From DASZBX01 sp035943635 (GTDB lineage: Bacteria; Actinomycetota; Actinomycetes; Streptomycetales; Catenulisporaceae), in assembly GCA_035943635.1 (NCBI GenBank), contig DASZBX010000079.1, positions 32,967 through 96,966 on the forward strand: a stretch of DNA of 64,000 nt, in the 5' to 3' direction. A program made the position numbers and the translations under genes. This document shows, in pieces, positions 52,653-61,463 of the stretch (the stretch's first letter is position 1; every line of letters starts with the position of its first letter). The notes below the pieces were generated by a model. That model was not told where the DNA came from. It did no database searches and saw nothing but the letters and a program-made list of their open reading frames with translations.

Positions 52653-53204
52653 ATGACGGCTATGAGCGAGAATCCCGGCAGTTACCGCCACTCACGAATC
52701 GTCAAACGGCCGGAGGCGGTCCCCGCCTCTCGGGATACGGTCATACAAGCTCCCGTGAGCGAAGCCGGCACAGATCAGCATGAGGACGGTGCGCTCCTCA
52801 CGGCTCGTCAGATCCCGACGGCGTCCAGCCTATCCGCCCGCTGGAGCCTGCACCCGAGTCCGCCGATGGTGCGCCGAGCCCGCATGCTGGCCCGCAAAAC
52901 CCTGACCACGTGGAATCTGGCACCGCTCATCGACGATGTCGAACTGCTTGTCAGCGAACTGACCACCAACGCACTACTCCACGCTACCGGGCCTATCAGC
53001 CTGCACCTCGTGTTCTGCGACCATCTGCTGTGCGAGGTGGGTGACGACGAGCCCACCCCGCCGACGCCACGCCATCCGCTGCCCAGCAGCGAAACCGGCC
53101 GAGGATTGGCCCTGGTCGACCTGTTGGCCTCCCGCTGGGGATCAACGCGCACGCAGACCGGCAAAATCGTATGGTTCGAAATGAGATTGCCGGCCGAAAC
53201 ATAG
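52653..53204 (+). CDS. ATP-binding protein, RsbW/SpoIIAB-like (183 aa)
   Basis: HATPase_c_2 protein of the serine-kinase/anti-sigma type. N box ELLVSELTTNALLHA (about residues 95-110), G1-like CEVGDDEPTPP and G2-like SETGRGLALVDLLASRW are visible. The N-terminal 55 residues look disordered. Streptomyces genomes have many such single-domain regulators that phosphorylate STAS proteins or bind sigma factors. A STAS fragment exists at 34.8 kb but is remote. No clear ribosome-binding site at ATG 52653; ATG 52662 is possible. Partner unknown. Confidence 0.85.
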   Translation: MTAMSENPGSYRHSRIVKRPEAVPASRDTVIQAPVSEAGTDQHEDGALLTARQIPTASSLSARWSLHPSPPMVRRARMLARKTLTTWNLAPLIDDVELLVSELTTNALLHATGPISLHLVFCDHLLCEVGDDEPTPPTPRHPLPSSETGRGLALVDLLASRWGSTRTQTGKIVWFEMRLPAET

Positions 53205-53329
53205 AAGCACGGCGCAAACGCCTGGCAGACGTCGTGCCGAAGACGTCACGCTGATGTCAGTGGTTTGCCCCTGCTTCACAACGGAATTTCGAGGTTGAGC
53301 ACAGGTAGACCATATGGCTTGCACTTCTG

Positions 53330-53494
53330 TCAATTCACCGCCCCTGTGGTGAAGCCGAGGCGATTCAGTACCTCCAGCTGGGCGTGTACGGCTTCCTCGG
53401 ACCGCCCGGCGCGGTGTTGCTCAGGGGTGTCGCCGACGCACAGGATCGGCGTCAGCTGGTGGGTGAACGCCGTCTGTGGCTTCCGCGCGATCAC
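53330..53494 (-). pseudogene. Triosephosphate-isomerase-like fragment
   Basis: 54 codons on the minus strand read FTHQLTPILCVGDTPEQHRAG, then RSEEAVHAQLEVL, matching the strand-6 region of TPI (GLTPIxCVGExxEQRxAG). Catalytic parts on either side are missing. Confidence 0.55.
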
Positions 53495-54039
53495 AAGGGG
53501 TAGTCGGGTTGAGTGCGGCGAGTTTGGCGACTGAGGCTGGGTAAGCGGACCCTGCGGGCCCCGCGGTTCGGTGCTAGGTTGGATATCAAGATAAATAAAT
53601 GCGCGCCGCCAATCAGTCGGCGCGATACGGCGCCGGCCGCACTGCAGTCCGGACCTTGCTCAGATCACTACGGCGCTCCATCTCGCTGGCACATCGTGCC
53701 AGGCAGGGGCCTATCTGTGATTCCTCCCGTTGTGCCCATCCCTCTGCCATCGTGCCGCCAATACGTGCGGCCAATGCCGTGCACAGCCGGGCCGCCCCAG
53801 GTCGCGCAGGCACGGACCATGGCCGCCGCTGCGAATTACCCCATGACCGGAGTACGGTGCGACGTCACCTCCCGCATCTGTATCTTCTCCGGCCGCTTCG
53901 AAGCCCCGGTCCGGACGGCACACAGCGCCCGCGCCCGCCACGTCCTGGCCGAGACGACCCCGAGCCCCCGCCGCGGTGCGGGCCGCGCCCTGCGGACCGT
54001 GTCCACGGCGAAGCCCGGCGCAGCCGGCGGAAAGTGCAG
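53495..54039. other. Region upstream of the arginine operon
   Basis: No convincing gene. The frame that runs into the permease from 53599 lacks a start signal and has non-protein-like composition. Promoter sequences for the arc operon should lie here. Confidence 0.4.
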
Positions 54040-55512
54040 GTGAGCGCGGTGGCCCTCGACCCGCCCGACCACATCCAAGCGCCCAACCAGGCGCCGCCGT
54101 CCCGCGCCGAGACCCGCGCGCGGGCCTTGGGCCTACCCTCGGCCACCGCGCTGGTGATCGGCAGCATCATCGGCACCGGCGTGTTCACGATGCCCGGCGT
54201 CCTGGCCGGGGCCGGTACCAGCTCGATCGTCGTGCTCGGGGTCATCTCCGTCGGCGCGGTCCTGCTCGGGATCCTGTTCGGCCAGCTCACCCGGCGCGTC
54301 CCGTCGAGTGACGGCGGACTGTACGCCTACGCGCGGCACGAGTTCGGCGACTTCGCCGGCTACCTGGTGGCCTGGTGTTACTGGATCACCGCGTGGGCCG
54401 GCAACGCCGCGATCGTCTCCTCCTGGGTCCTGTACGTCGAGTCCCTGTTCGGGATCACGAACCCGTCGGCGTTGACGAGTTTCGGGATCGCCATGACGGG
54501 CCTGTGGATCCCGGCCGCGATCAACCTGGCCGGGGCCCGGCAGATGGCCTGGTTCCAGAACGTCACGGTCGTGCTCAAGTTCCTCCCGCTGCTGGTGGTG
54601 GGCGTCGTGGGCTGGTTCTTCGTGCGCACTTCCGACTTCGGGCCGTTCAACGCCTCCGGCGGCAGCCTCTACAGCGCGGTCGGCATCGCCGCGGGTGTCG
54701 CGCTGTTCTCGTTCATCGGGGTGGAGTGCGCCTCGATCGCGGCCGGTCGGGTACAGAACCCGCGGCGCAACGTCGGCCGGGCCTCGATCCTGGGAACCGC
54801 GGCCAGCGCCCTGCTCTACCTCGGGGTCACCGCGGTCGTCATGGGCCTGGTCCCGCACCACTCCCTGGTCGGCAACGGCGCGCCGTTCGTCGACGCGTTC
54901 CAGACGATGTTCGGCCACGCCGCGTGGGTCGGCAAGCTGGTGGCCGGCACCGCCGTCGTCTCCGGCATCGGCGCGCTCAACGGCTGGACCCTGGTGACCG
55001 CGGAGATGCCGTTCGCCGCGGCCAAGGACGGCCTGTTCATCCCGCAGTTCGCCAAGACCTTCCGCGACGGCGTGCCGTGGTTCGGCATCCTGGTCTCCAC
55101 CGCCATGGCCTCGGGCCTGATGGCGCTGGCCTACAGCGGCAAGAGCGGGCTGACCGTGTTCACCTACCTGGTCGACCTGTCCGTGGTGACCGTGGCGATC
55201 CCGTACCTCTTCTCCGCCTGCGCGCAACTGTCCTACCTGGTCTCCCGCCGCCGAACGGTCAACGGCTGGGCCCTGGCGCGGGACCTGGCGATCGCCGGGA
55301 CAGGGGTCTTGTTCTCCCTCTGGGTCACCTTCGCCTCCGGCTACCAGGCCGTCTACCAGGCGATGGTGCTCGTGCTCGCCGGCATCCCCATCTACGCGTT
55401 CCTCAAGGCCCGCCGCGAACGGCTCGGCCAGGCGGTCGAACCCGTGGAACTGCCGCCGGCCGAGCAGAGCGGGGACGCACCCGTCGAACCGGCCGAACCG
55501 GCCGTCGTCTAG
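54040..55512 (+). CDS. APC-family amino acid permease, probable arginine/ornithine exchanger (490 aa)
   Basis: Twelve-helix APC superfamily transporter. The first helix has GSIIGTGVFTMPGVLAG, the unwound substrate-binding segment; VPSSDGGLYAYARHEFG follows TM2 and SFIGVECASIAAGRVQNPRR lies in TM6 and its following loop, both typical. Placed directly before arcA, arcB and arcC on the same strand, it most likely exchanges arginine for ornithine. GTG at 54040 is the start that gives a normal cytoplasmic N terminus. The stop TAG belongs to a CTAG at which a MITE is inserted. Confidence 0.9.
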   Translation: MSAVALDPPDHIQAPNQAPPSRAETRARALGLPSATALVIGSIIGTGVFTMPGVLAGAGTSSIVVLGVISVGAVLLGILFGQLTRRVPSSDGGLYAYARHEFGDFAGYLVAWCYWITAWAGNAAIVSSWVLYVESLFGITNPSALTSFGIAMTGLWIPAAINLAGARQMAWFQNVTVVLKFLPLLVVGVVGWFFVRTSDFGPFNASGGSLYSAVGIAAGVALFSFIGVECASIAAGRVQNPRRNVGRASILGTAASALLYLGVTAVVMGLVPHHSLVGNGAPFVDAFQTMFGHAAWVGKLVAGTAVVSGIGALNGWTLVTAEMPFAAAKDGLFIPQFAKTFRDGVPWFGILVSTAMASGLMALAYSGKSGLTVFTYLVDLSVVTVAIPYLFSACAQLSYLVSRRRTVNGWALARDLAIAGTGVLFSLWVTFASGYQAVYQAMVLVLAGIPIYAFLKARRERLGQAVEPVELPPAEQSGDAPVEPAEPAVV

Positions 55513-55710
55513 GCAGTGTTTGGGAATGTGTCAAGGCCACGGCATGACCGCCGGTTTGTGCTGGTAGGTGCGGCGAATCTGATCAGCGCCGAGCATGGGC
55601 GCGCCGCACGGGACGGCTCATACCCGGTCGTCTGCGCCGTTCCGTGCGGTGCGGCCAGGCGACGGCGATCACCGGACTCGCGCCTTGAGACATTCCCCAA
55701 CACTGCCTAG
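55509..55710. mobile_element. MITE-like element A, copy 2 (202 bp) inside the arc operon
   Basis: Same length and ends as the element at 14067 (CTAG, GGCAGTGTTTGGGAATGTGT... inverted at the right end, CTAG), with about 95% identity. It separates the permease gene from arcA by 244 bp, while the other arc genes are 1 to 57 bp apart. The left CTAG provides the permease stop codon. No transposase. Readthrough transcription would include a long potential secondary structure. Confidence 0.75.
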
Positions 55711-55756
55711 CACTTCCGGACCCATTCCACCGTCCCACCCGAAAGGAAGAATTCCG

Positions 55757-57022
55757 ATGACACCGACCGACAATATCCAGACGCTGGGCGTCGACTCCGA
55801 GGTCGGCCGCCTGCGCCAGGCCGTCATTCACCGGCCCGGACTGGAACTGTCCCGGCTGACCCCGGCCAACTGCGACGAACTGCTCTTCGACGACGTGCTG
55901 TGGGCCGCCAAAGCCCGCGAGGAGCACGACGTGTTCGCCCAGGCGCTGCGCGACCACGGCGTCACGGTGCACTACTTCGCGGACCTGCTCGCCGAGACCC
56001 TCGCCCTCCCGCAGGCCCGTGCATTCGTCCTGGACCGGATCTGCACCCCGGAACTGGTCGGCCCCACCCTGGCCGGGCCGCTGCGCCACCTGGCCGACGA
56101 GGCCGACCCGGCCGTGCTCGCGCAGCTGCTGATCGGCGGGGTCACCCGCGCGGACCTGTCGCCGCTGCGGGTGCGCAGTCTGCGCTGGCAGACCCTGACG
56201 CTCGACGACTTCGTCCTGGCCCCGCTGCCCAACACCCTGTTCCAGCGGGACAACTCCGCCTGGATCTACGGCGGCGTCACGATCAACCCGATGGCCAAGG
56301 CCGCCCGCCAGCGCGAATCGCTGCACAGCCGGACCGTCTACCGCTTCCACCCGATGTTCGCCGGGGCGACCTTCCCGGTCTACTACGGCGACGACGACCT
56401 CGGCCACCAGCCGGCCACCCTGGAAGGCGGGGACATCCACGTCCTGGGCCACGGCGCGGTCCTGATCGGCATGGGCGAACGCAGCACCCCGATGGGCGTG
56501 GAGATCCTGGCCCGGGAACTGTTCCGCACCGGGCAGGCGAGCACCGTCATCGCGACGGCGCTGCCCAAGTCGCACGCGTTCATGCACCTGGACACCGTCC
56601 TGACCATGATCGACACCGACACGTTCGTGCGCTACCCCTACCTGGACCCGGCCGCCATGCGCACCTGGGTGATCACCCCGGCCGACCCGCAGGAGATCGT
56701 CGAGCACGACACCGGCGGCCTGCACGTCGAGCACCGCGACGACCTGTTCGCCGCCGTCGGCGACGCCCTGGGCATCGAGAAGATCAGGGTCCTGTCCGCC
56801 GACGAGGACGCCCGCGCCGCCGAACGCGAGCAGTGGGACGACGCGAACAACTTCCTCACCCTCGCCCCCGGCGTCGTCGTCGGCTACGAGCGCAACACCG
56901 TGACCAACGGCATGCTGCGCGAAAACGGCATCGAGGTCGTCAGCATCCCCGGCAGCGAACTGGGCCGCGGCCGCGGCGGCGCCCGCTGCATGACCTGCCC
57001 CATCCAACGCGACGGCATCTGA
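55757..57022 (+). CDS. arcA: Arginine deiminase (421 aa)
   Basis: Hydrolyses arginine to citrulline and ammonia, first step of the arginine deiminase pathway. Guanidino-modifying fold with the ADI signatures NTLFQRDNSAWIYGG (Asp binding the guanidinium), LEGGDIHVLG (Glu/Asp), HLDTVLTMID (catalytic His) and the C-terminal nucleophile Cys in GGARCMTCPIQR. Length normal. ATG at 55757 follows AAAGGAAG. Second enzyme gene follows after 57 bp. Confidence 0.97.
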   Translation: MTPTDNIQTLGVDSEVGRLRQAVIHRPGLELSRLTPANCDELLFDDVLWAAKAREEHDVFAQALRDHGVTVHYFADLLAETLALPQARAFVLDRICTPELVGPTLAGPLRHLADEADPAVLAQLLIGGVTRADLSPLRVRSLRWQTLTLDDFVLAPLPNTLFQRDNSAWIYGGVTINPMAKAARQRESLHSRTVYRFHPMFAGATFPVYYGDDDLGHQPATLEGGDIHVLGHGAVLIGMGERSTPMGVEILARELFRTGQASTVIATALPKSHAFMHLDTVLTMIDTDTFVRYPYLDPAAMRTWVITPADPQEIVEHDTGGLHVEHRDDLFAAVGDALGIEKIRVLSADEDARAAEREQWDDANNFLTLAPGVVVGYERNTVTNGMLRENGIEVVSIPGSELGRGRGGARCMTCPIQRDGI

Positions 57023-57079
57023 CACCGACCCACCCCACCCCACCCCCATCGAACACGAACCCCCATGAAAGGACCGGCC

Positions 57080-58096
57080 ATGACCGCACTACTGACCCAC
57101 CCCACCCGCGCACCCGGATCACTGCTGAAAATACTCGACCTGGACAAGCAGCAGTTCCTGGCCCTGACCGCCCAAGCCGGCGCGCTCAAACTCGCCCGGG
57201 CCCAGGGCGCCGAGCAACAGCGGCTGATCGGCCGCAACCTCGCATTGATCTTCGAGAAGAGCTCCACCCGCACCCTGTGCGCCTTCGAGGTCGCCGCCTA
57301 CGAGCAGGGCGCTCACATCACCTACCTCGGCCCCACGGGCTCACACATCGGGATCGCGGAGTCGATCCCGGACACCGCCCGGGTGCTGGGCCGGATGTTC
57401 GACGGCATCGAGTACCGCGGCTTCGCCCAGAACACGGTCGAACAACTCGCCGAGCATGCCGGAGTACCGGTGTGGAACGGCCTGACCGACTCCTGGCATC
57501 CCACCCAGATGCTCGCCGACATCATGACCATGACCGAGCACCACGACGGGCCGCTGGAAACCATCGCCTACTGCTTCCTGGGCGACGGACGCAACAACGT
57601 CGCCCGCTCACTGTTGATCACCGGCGCGCTGCTCGGCATGGACGTACGCATCATCGCCCCGCGCGACCTGTGGCCCCCCGACGACGTGGTCGCCGCCGCC
57701 CACAAGCTCGCCCAGACCAGCGGAGCCCGCCTCCTGGTGACCGACGAGGTCGAGCGCGGCGTCCAGGGCGCCGACTTCGTCTACTCGGACGTATGGGTCA
57801 GCATGGGCGAATCAGACGAGCAATGGGACACGCGAGTGCCGCTACTGCTGCCCTACCGCGTGACCGAGGACGTCATGCGCTCCACCGGCAGGAGCGAGAC
57901 GAAATTCATGCACTGCCTTCCCTCGATCCACGACAGCAGTACCCAACTCGGCCAACGCCTGCACGAGCACTACGGCCTGGACGGCGCCGAGGTGACCGAC
58001 GAGGTCTTCCAGTCCCCGCGCAGCATCGTCTTCGACCAGGCCGAGAACCGGCTGCACACGATCAAAGCCGTCCTCGTCGCCGCCCTGGGCGCCTGA
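57080..58096 (+). CDS. arcB: Ornithine carbamoyltransferase, catabolic (338 aa)
   Basis: Phosphorolyses citrulline to ornithine and carbamoyl phosphate. Carbamoyl-phosphate motif EKSSTRTLCAFEVA, then GIAESIPDTARVL; ornithine motif FMHCLPSIHD (HCLP). NGLTDSWHPTQMLAD is the conserved HPxQ region. ATG at 57080 has AAAGGA before it; an upstream in-frame ATG at 57065 is less suitable. It is one base away from arcC. Confidence 0.96.
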   Translation: MTALLTHPTRAPGSLLKILDLDKQQFLALTAQAGALKLARAQGAEQQRLIGRNLALIFEKSSTRTLCAFEVAAYEQGAHITYLGPTGSHIGIAESIPDTARVLGRMFDGIEYRGFAQNTVEQLAEHAGVPVWNGLTDSWHPTQMLADIMTMTEHHDGPLETIAYCFLGDGRNNVARSLLITGALLGMDVRIIAPRDLWPPDDVVAAAHKLAQTSGARLLVTDEVERGVQGADFVYSDVWVSMGESDEQWDTRVPLLLPYRVTEDVMRSTGRSETKFMHCLPSIHDSSTQLGQRLHEHYGLDGAEVTDEVFQSPRSIVFDQAENRLHTIKAVLVAALGA

Positions 58097-58097
58097 G

Positions 58098-59093
58098 ATG
58101 CGTATCGTGGTCGCACTCGGCGGCAACGCACTGCTACGCCGCGGGGAGAGCCCGGACGCCGCGATCCAGCTGCGGCACGTGCGCGCCGCGGCCCAGGCCC
58201 TGGCTCCCCTGGCCGCACTGCACGACCTGGTCATCTGCCACGGCAACGGACCTCAGGTCGGCATGCTATCCCTGGAGAGCGAGAACGACCCGGCGCTCAC
58301 CCGCGCCTATCCGCTGGACTCGCTCGTCGCCCAGACCCAAGGCATGATCGGATACTGGCTCGCCCAGTGCCTGCGCAACGCGGGCGTGACCAAACCTGTG
58401 ATCAGCATGATCACCCAGACCCAAGTCAGCGCCACAGACCCCGCATTCACCAAACCGACCAAGTTCGTCGGCTCCGGCTACACCCGGCAACGCGCCGAAG
58501 AACTGGCCGCCGAACACGACTGGAGCATCGCCCAGGACGGCCGACACTGGCGGCGGGTCGTGCCCTCCCCCGACCCGACCCGAATCGTCGAACAGGACTC
58601 GATCACCGGCCTACTCCAGGCCGGGACCCTGGTGATCTGCGCGGGCGGCGGCGGAGCACCCGTCATCGACGACGGCGCCGGCCGGCTGCGGGGCGTCGAG
58701 GCCGTCGTGGACAAAGACGGCGTCGCCGCACTGCTCGCCCTCGACACCGACGCCGACCGCCTGCTCGTACTCACCGACGTCACCGCCGTCATGTCCGACT
58801 TCGGCACCCCCCGCGCCGCACCCCTGCCCCGCCTGAACCTCGACGAACTCGACCGGCTCGACTTCCCCGCCGGATCGATGGCCCCGAAGATCGCCGCGTG
58901 CCGCCGCTTCGTCGCGACCACCGGGCACCCCGCCGCGATCGGCGCACTCACCGACGCGGCCGCCGTTCTCGCCGGCACCGCAGGGACCACCATCACACCC
59001 GCCCGCGCCCCGAAACCAGCCCCAGCAGAGCGCGCGACCCGCCGCGAACCGGCCGCCGCCGCGGCGCGTACCAGCGCCGCAGGAAAGAAGTGA
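58098..59093 (+). CDS. arcC: Carbamate kinase (331 aa)
   Basis: Transfers phosphate from carbamoyl phosphate to ADP, yielding ATP, CO2 and ammonia. Amino-acid-kinase fold: VVALGGNALLRRGE at the start, VICHGNGPQVGM, SMITQTQVSATDPAFTKPTK, VICAGGGGAPVI, DKDGVAALLALDTDADRLL, SMAPKIAACRRF. A 30-residue Ala/Arg-rich tail extends past the usual end. One-base spacing from arcB indicates translational coupling. Confidence 0.96.
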   Translation: MRIVVALGGNALLRRGESPDAAIQLRHVRAAAQALAPLAALHDLVICHGNGPQVGMLSLESENDPALTRAYPLDSLVAQTQGMIGYWLAQCLRNAGVTKPVISMITQTQVSATDPAFTKPTKFVGSGYTRQRAEELAAEHDWSIAQDGRHWRRVVPSPDPTRIVEQDSITGLLQAGTLVICAGGGGAPVIDDGAGRLRGVEAVVDKDGVAALLALDTDADRLLVLTDVTAVMSDFGTPRAAPLPRLNLDELDRLDFPAGSMAPKIAACRRFVATTGHPAAIGALTDAAAVLAGTAGTTITPARAPKPAPAERATRREPAAAAARTSAAGKK

Positions 59094-59141
59094 CTCCGGC
59101 AAACCGCCGCTTTCGCCTGTGGTGGCGAACGGCCCTACGCG

Positions 59142-59489
59142 ATGCGGGAGATGATCCGGATGACGCCTCCGAGCGCTGACCATGCCGACGTGATCGTGCA
59201 GCGACTTTTTCGGGCGAGCCTGGAGGTGACCGGCGCGCTCTCGCTGGCCGGCGACCAGGCTGCCGCCCCGCTGCGCGAGGTGATCGAGCATCTGGACGCG
59301 GCAATCAGGCTGATCCAGGGCCAGGCGCTGAGCCCCCCGCCCGACCCTGCGGTATTCGCCCCGGCTCCGCACCGCTTCCGGCCGCGCCTTGCCCGGCTGG
59401 TGGGGCACGCGGGCGTCGGCCCGGGCCCGAGCGCCCCGGCCGTGCGGACCGTGGTGCGCCGCCCTGCGCCCGGACCTGCGGCCAGCTGA
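59142..59489 (+). CDS. Small hypothetical protein (115 aa)
   Basis: An N-terminal helical part (about residues 10-60; DVIVQRLFRASLEVTGALSL, PLREVIEHLDAAIRLIQG) and a low-complexity Pro/Ala/Arg tail. Start could also be ATG 59160. It sits 48 bp after arcC and before two GAF-ANTAR genes on the same strand. The helical part is plausible as a short regulatory or dimerising unit, but I do not recognise a family. Confidence 0.5.
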   Translation: MREMIRMTPPSADHADVIVQRLFRASLEVTGALSLAGDQAAAPLREVIEHLDAAIRLIQGQALSPPPDPAVFAPAPHRFRPRLARLVGHAGVGPGPSAPAVRTVVRRPAPGPAAS

Positions 59490-59816
59490 CTCAAGGACCT
59501 TTGCTCTCCGCCGCTGCGCAGTCCCGGGACACCCGGCGCGAGCACGCCTCTGGCCGCGGGCCAGGCCGCATCGCGCAGACCTACCTGCGCGCCTTCCCGA
59601 TGGGCGCGGACCGATCTCGGTTCGGCGGTCACGTGGAGGTTTCGTGGTTCGGGCGGGCTCCGGCGCGGTAAGGTGGGGGTGTCTCCTTAGACCCCGGCGG
59701 CATGAACGTCCTCGATACATCGCGGATCGTCCTTGGCCCTTGACCGGGGTCTTTTCGCACCCCCGAGATACCCCGAACCGCGCGATTGCGGCCAAGGAGC
59801 AGGAGGTGCCCCGCTC

Positions 59817-60545
59817 GTGCTCAGTGATCAGATGGCCGCGGTCCTCGCACTGCTGGGCGGGGACGGCGGCGAGCGCGCCGGTGGGCTGGTGCCGGCTGCG
59901 GCCGGCGCTGCCGCCTTGGCGTTGGGGGTCGACGGGATCTGTGCGGGGGTGGGCACCGGGCCGCAGGGCGTGGTGTTGGCCTGGGGTGGGCACGAGAAGT
60001 CGGCGGCGCTTGACGACGCGCAGTTCACCCTCGGAGAGGGGCCGTCCTGGCAGGCCCTGGCCAGTGGGTCCCCGGTCCTGGTCCCGGATCTTTCCACCGT
60101 CTCCTCGCGCTGGCCCGCGTTCATCCCGGCCGCCCTGGGCTTCGGGGTGGGGGCGGTGTTCGCCTTCCCTCTGCAGATCGGGGCGATCAGTGTCGGGGTG
60201 TTGCTGGCCTACCGCGCCGCGGCCGGGCCTTTGAGCATTGAGCAGCTGGCCGACGCGCTGGCCTTGGCCGATGCGGTGACGGTGCTGCTGCTGCACTGCG
60301 AGCCTTCCTCCCAGGACCCCGGCCAGGGCGCGTGGAAACCTCCGCGGCCGGGCTGGGAGCAGCCGGCCACCCACCGCGCCGAGGTGCACCAGGCCACCGG
60401 GGTGCTCAGCGTGCAGCTGTCCGTGCCCCTGGCCGAGGCCCTGGTGCGCCTGCGCGCGCACGCCTACGCCACCGGCCGGCCGATCAGCGAGGTGGCCGCC
60501 GACGTGGTGGCCCACCGGCTCTACCTGGAGGATTCAACCCTGTGA
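59817..60545 (+). CDS. GAF-ANTAR regulatory protein 1 (242 aa)
   Basis: GAF-like sensor (about residues 10-165; ALALGVDGICAGVGTGPQG, then FTLGEGPSWQALASGSPVLV) and a C-terminal ANTAR RNA-binding domain (about 185-240; EVHQATGVLSVQLSVPLAEAL, RLRAHAYATGRPISEVAADV). ANTAR proteins bind paired hexaloop hairpins in mRNA leaders and prevent termination. GTG at 59817 follows AGGAGGTG. A second GAF-ANTAR gene follows 70 bp downstream. The ligand and RNA target are unknown; the adjacent arc operon is an obvious candidate. Confidence 0.87.
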   Translation: MLSDQMAAVLALLGGDGGERAGGLVPAAAGAAALALGVDGICAGVGTGPQGVVLAWGGHEKSAALDDAQFTLGEGPSWQALASGSPVLVPDLSTVSSRWPAFIPAALGFGVGAVFAFPLQIGAISVGVLLAYRAAAGPLSIEQLADALALADAVTVLLLHCEPSSQDPGQGAWKPPRPGWEQPATHRAEVHQATGVLSVQLSVPLAEALVRLRAHAYATGRPISEVAADVVAHRLYLEDSTL

Positions 60546-60615
60546 CGACCCTGACGCTCCGGACCCGGCGACCCTGTCCGCGCTCAACCGGCGAACCTAG
60601 TATGGAGGTATGAGC

Positions 60616-61398
60616 ATGACCCGTGAACATGCCCTGGTCGAGGCGTTCGTCGAGGCGGCCGACACCCTGGTTGACGACTTCGACGTGATCGACTTCCTGC
60701 ACACCCTGGCCAAGCGCTGCGTGCAGCTGCTCGACGTGGAGGCGGCCGGGTTGATGCTGGTGGACCAGCGCGGGCAGTTGCACGCAACCGCCGCGTCGGC
60801 GGAGAACGCCCGTTTGTTGGAGTTGTTCGAACTCCAGTCCGATGCCGGGCCCTGTGTGGACGCGTTCCGCACCGGTGGGCAGGTCGTCAATGCCGACCTG
60901 CACGCCAACCATGAGCGCTGGCCGAAGTTCGCCGAGGCCGCGGAACTGGCCGGTTACGTCTCCGTGCACGCGCTGCCGCTGCGCCTGCGCACCACGGTGG
61001 TCGGCGCTTTGAACCTGTTCTGCGCCCGGCCCGGTGAGCTGAGCGAGGATGACATCCGTACCGGCCAGGCTCTGGCGGATGTGGCAACCATCGGGATCCT
61101 GGCTCAGCGCACGGTCTACCAGGCCGAGCTGCTCACCACCCAGCTTCAGACCGCCTTGACCAGTCGGGTGATCATCGAGCAGGCCAAGGGTGTCCTGGCC
61201 GAGCGCCGCAAGATCAGTGTGGACGAGGCGTTCGCGGTGATGCGCGGCCACGCCCGCAACCACAATCTGCACCTGTCCGACCTGGCCCGGGACGTGGCCG
61301 CCGGGGCCCTGACCGCCGCGACCGCCGGCCTGCTCGGCGACCGGGCCGCCTCGGTCTCACCGGCCCACGTCGCCGGCCCCGACGATCGGGTTGACTAG
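60616..61398 (+). CDS. GAF-ANTAR regulatory protein 2 (260 aa)
   Basis: Canonical two-domain protein: GAF (about residues 25-165; KRCVQLLDVEAAGLMLVDQR, DAGPCVDAFRTGGQVVNADL) and ANTAR (about 180-235; ALTSRVIIEQAKGVLAERRK, FAVMRGHARNHNLHLSDLAR). The conserved AKGVLAER helix is present. ATG 60616 is preferred over 60610 because GGAGGT ends 6 nt before it. The GAF chamber has a Cys (GPCVDAF), so redox or ligand sensing is possible. Probably works together with the preceding paralogue. Confidence 0.93.
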   Translation: MTREHALVEAFVEAADTLVDDFDVIDFLHTLAKRCVQLLDVEAAGLMLVDQRGQLHATAASAENARLLELFELQSDAGPCVDAFRTGGQVVNADLHANHERWPKFAEAAELAGYVSVHALPLRLRTTVVGALNLFCARPGELSEDDIRTGQALADVATIGILAQRTVYQAELLTTQLQTALTSRVIIEQAKGVLAERRKISVDEAFAVMRGHARNHNLHLSDLARDVAAGALTAATAGLLGDRAASVSPAHVAGPDDRVD

Positions 61399-61463
61399 CC
61401 GCGGGCGTCGGCGCCACCGCGGTGCCGCCGAAGCCTGGGCGAGTGCTTCGTCTGACTGTACCC

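Noticed and set aside
55583..57049. 488-codon minus-strand frame opposite arcA
   Set aside because: Antisense of a well-conserved enzyme; composition typical of shadow frames.
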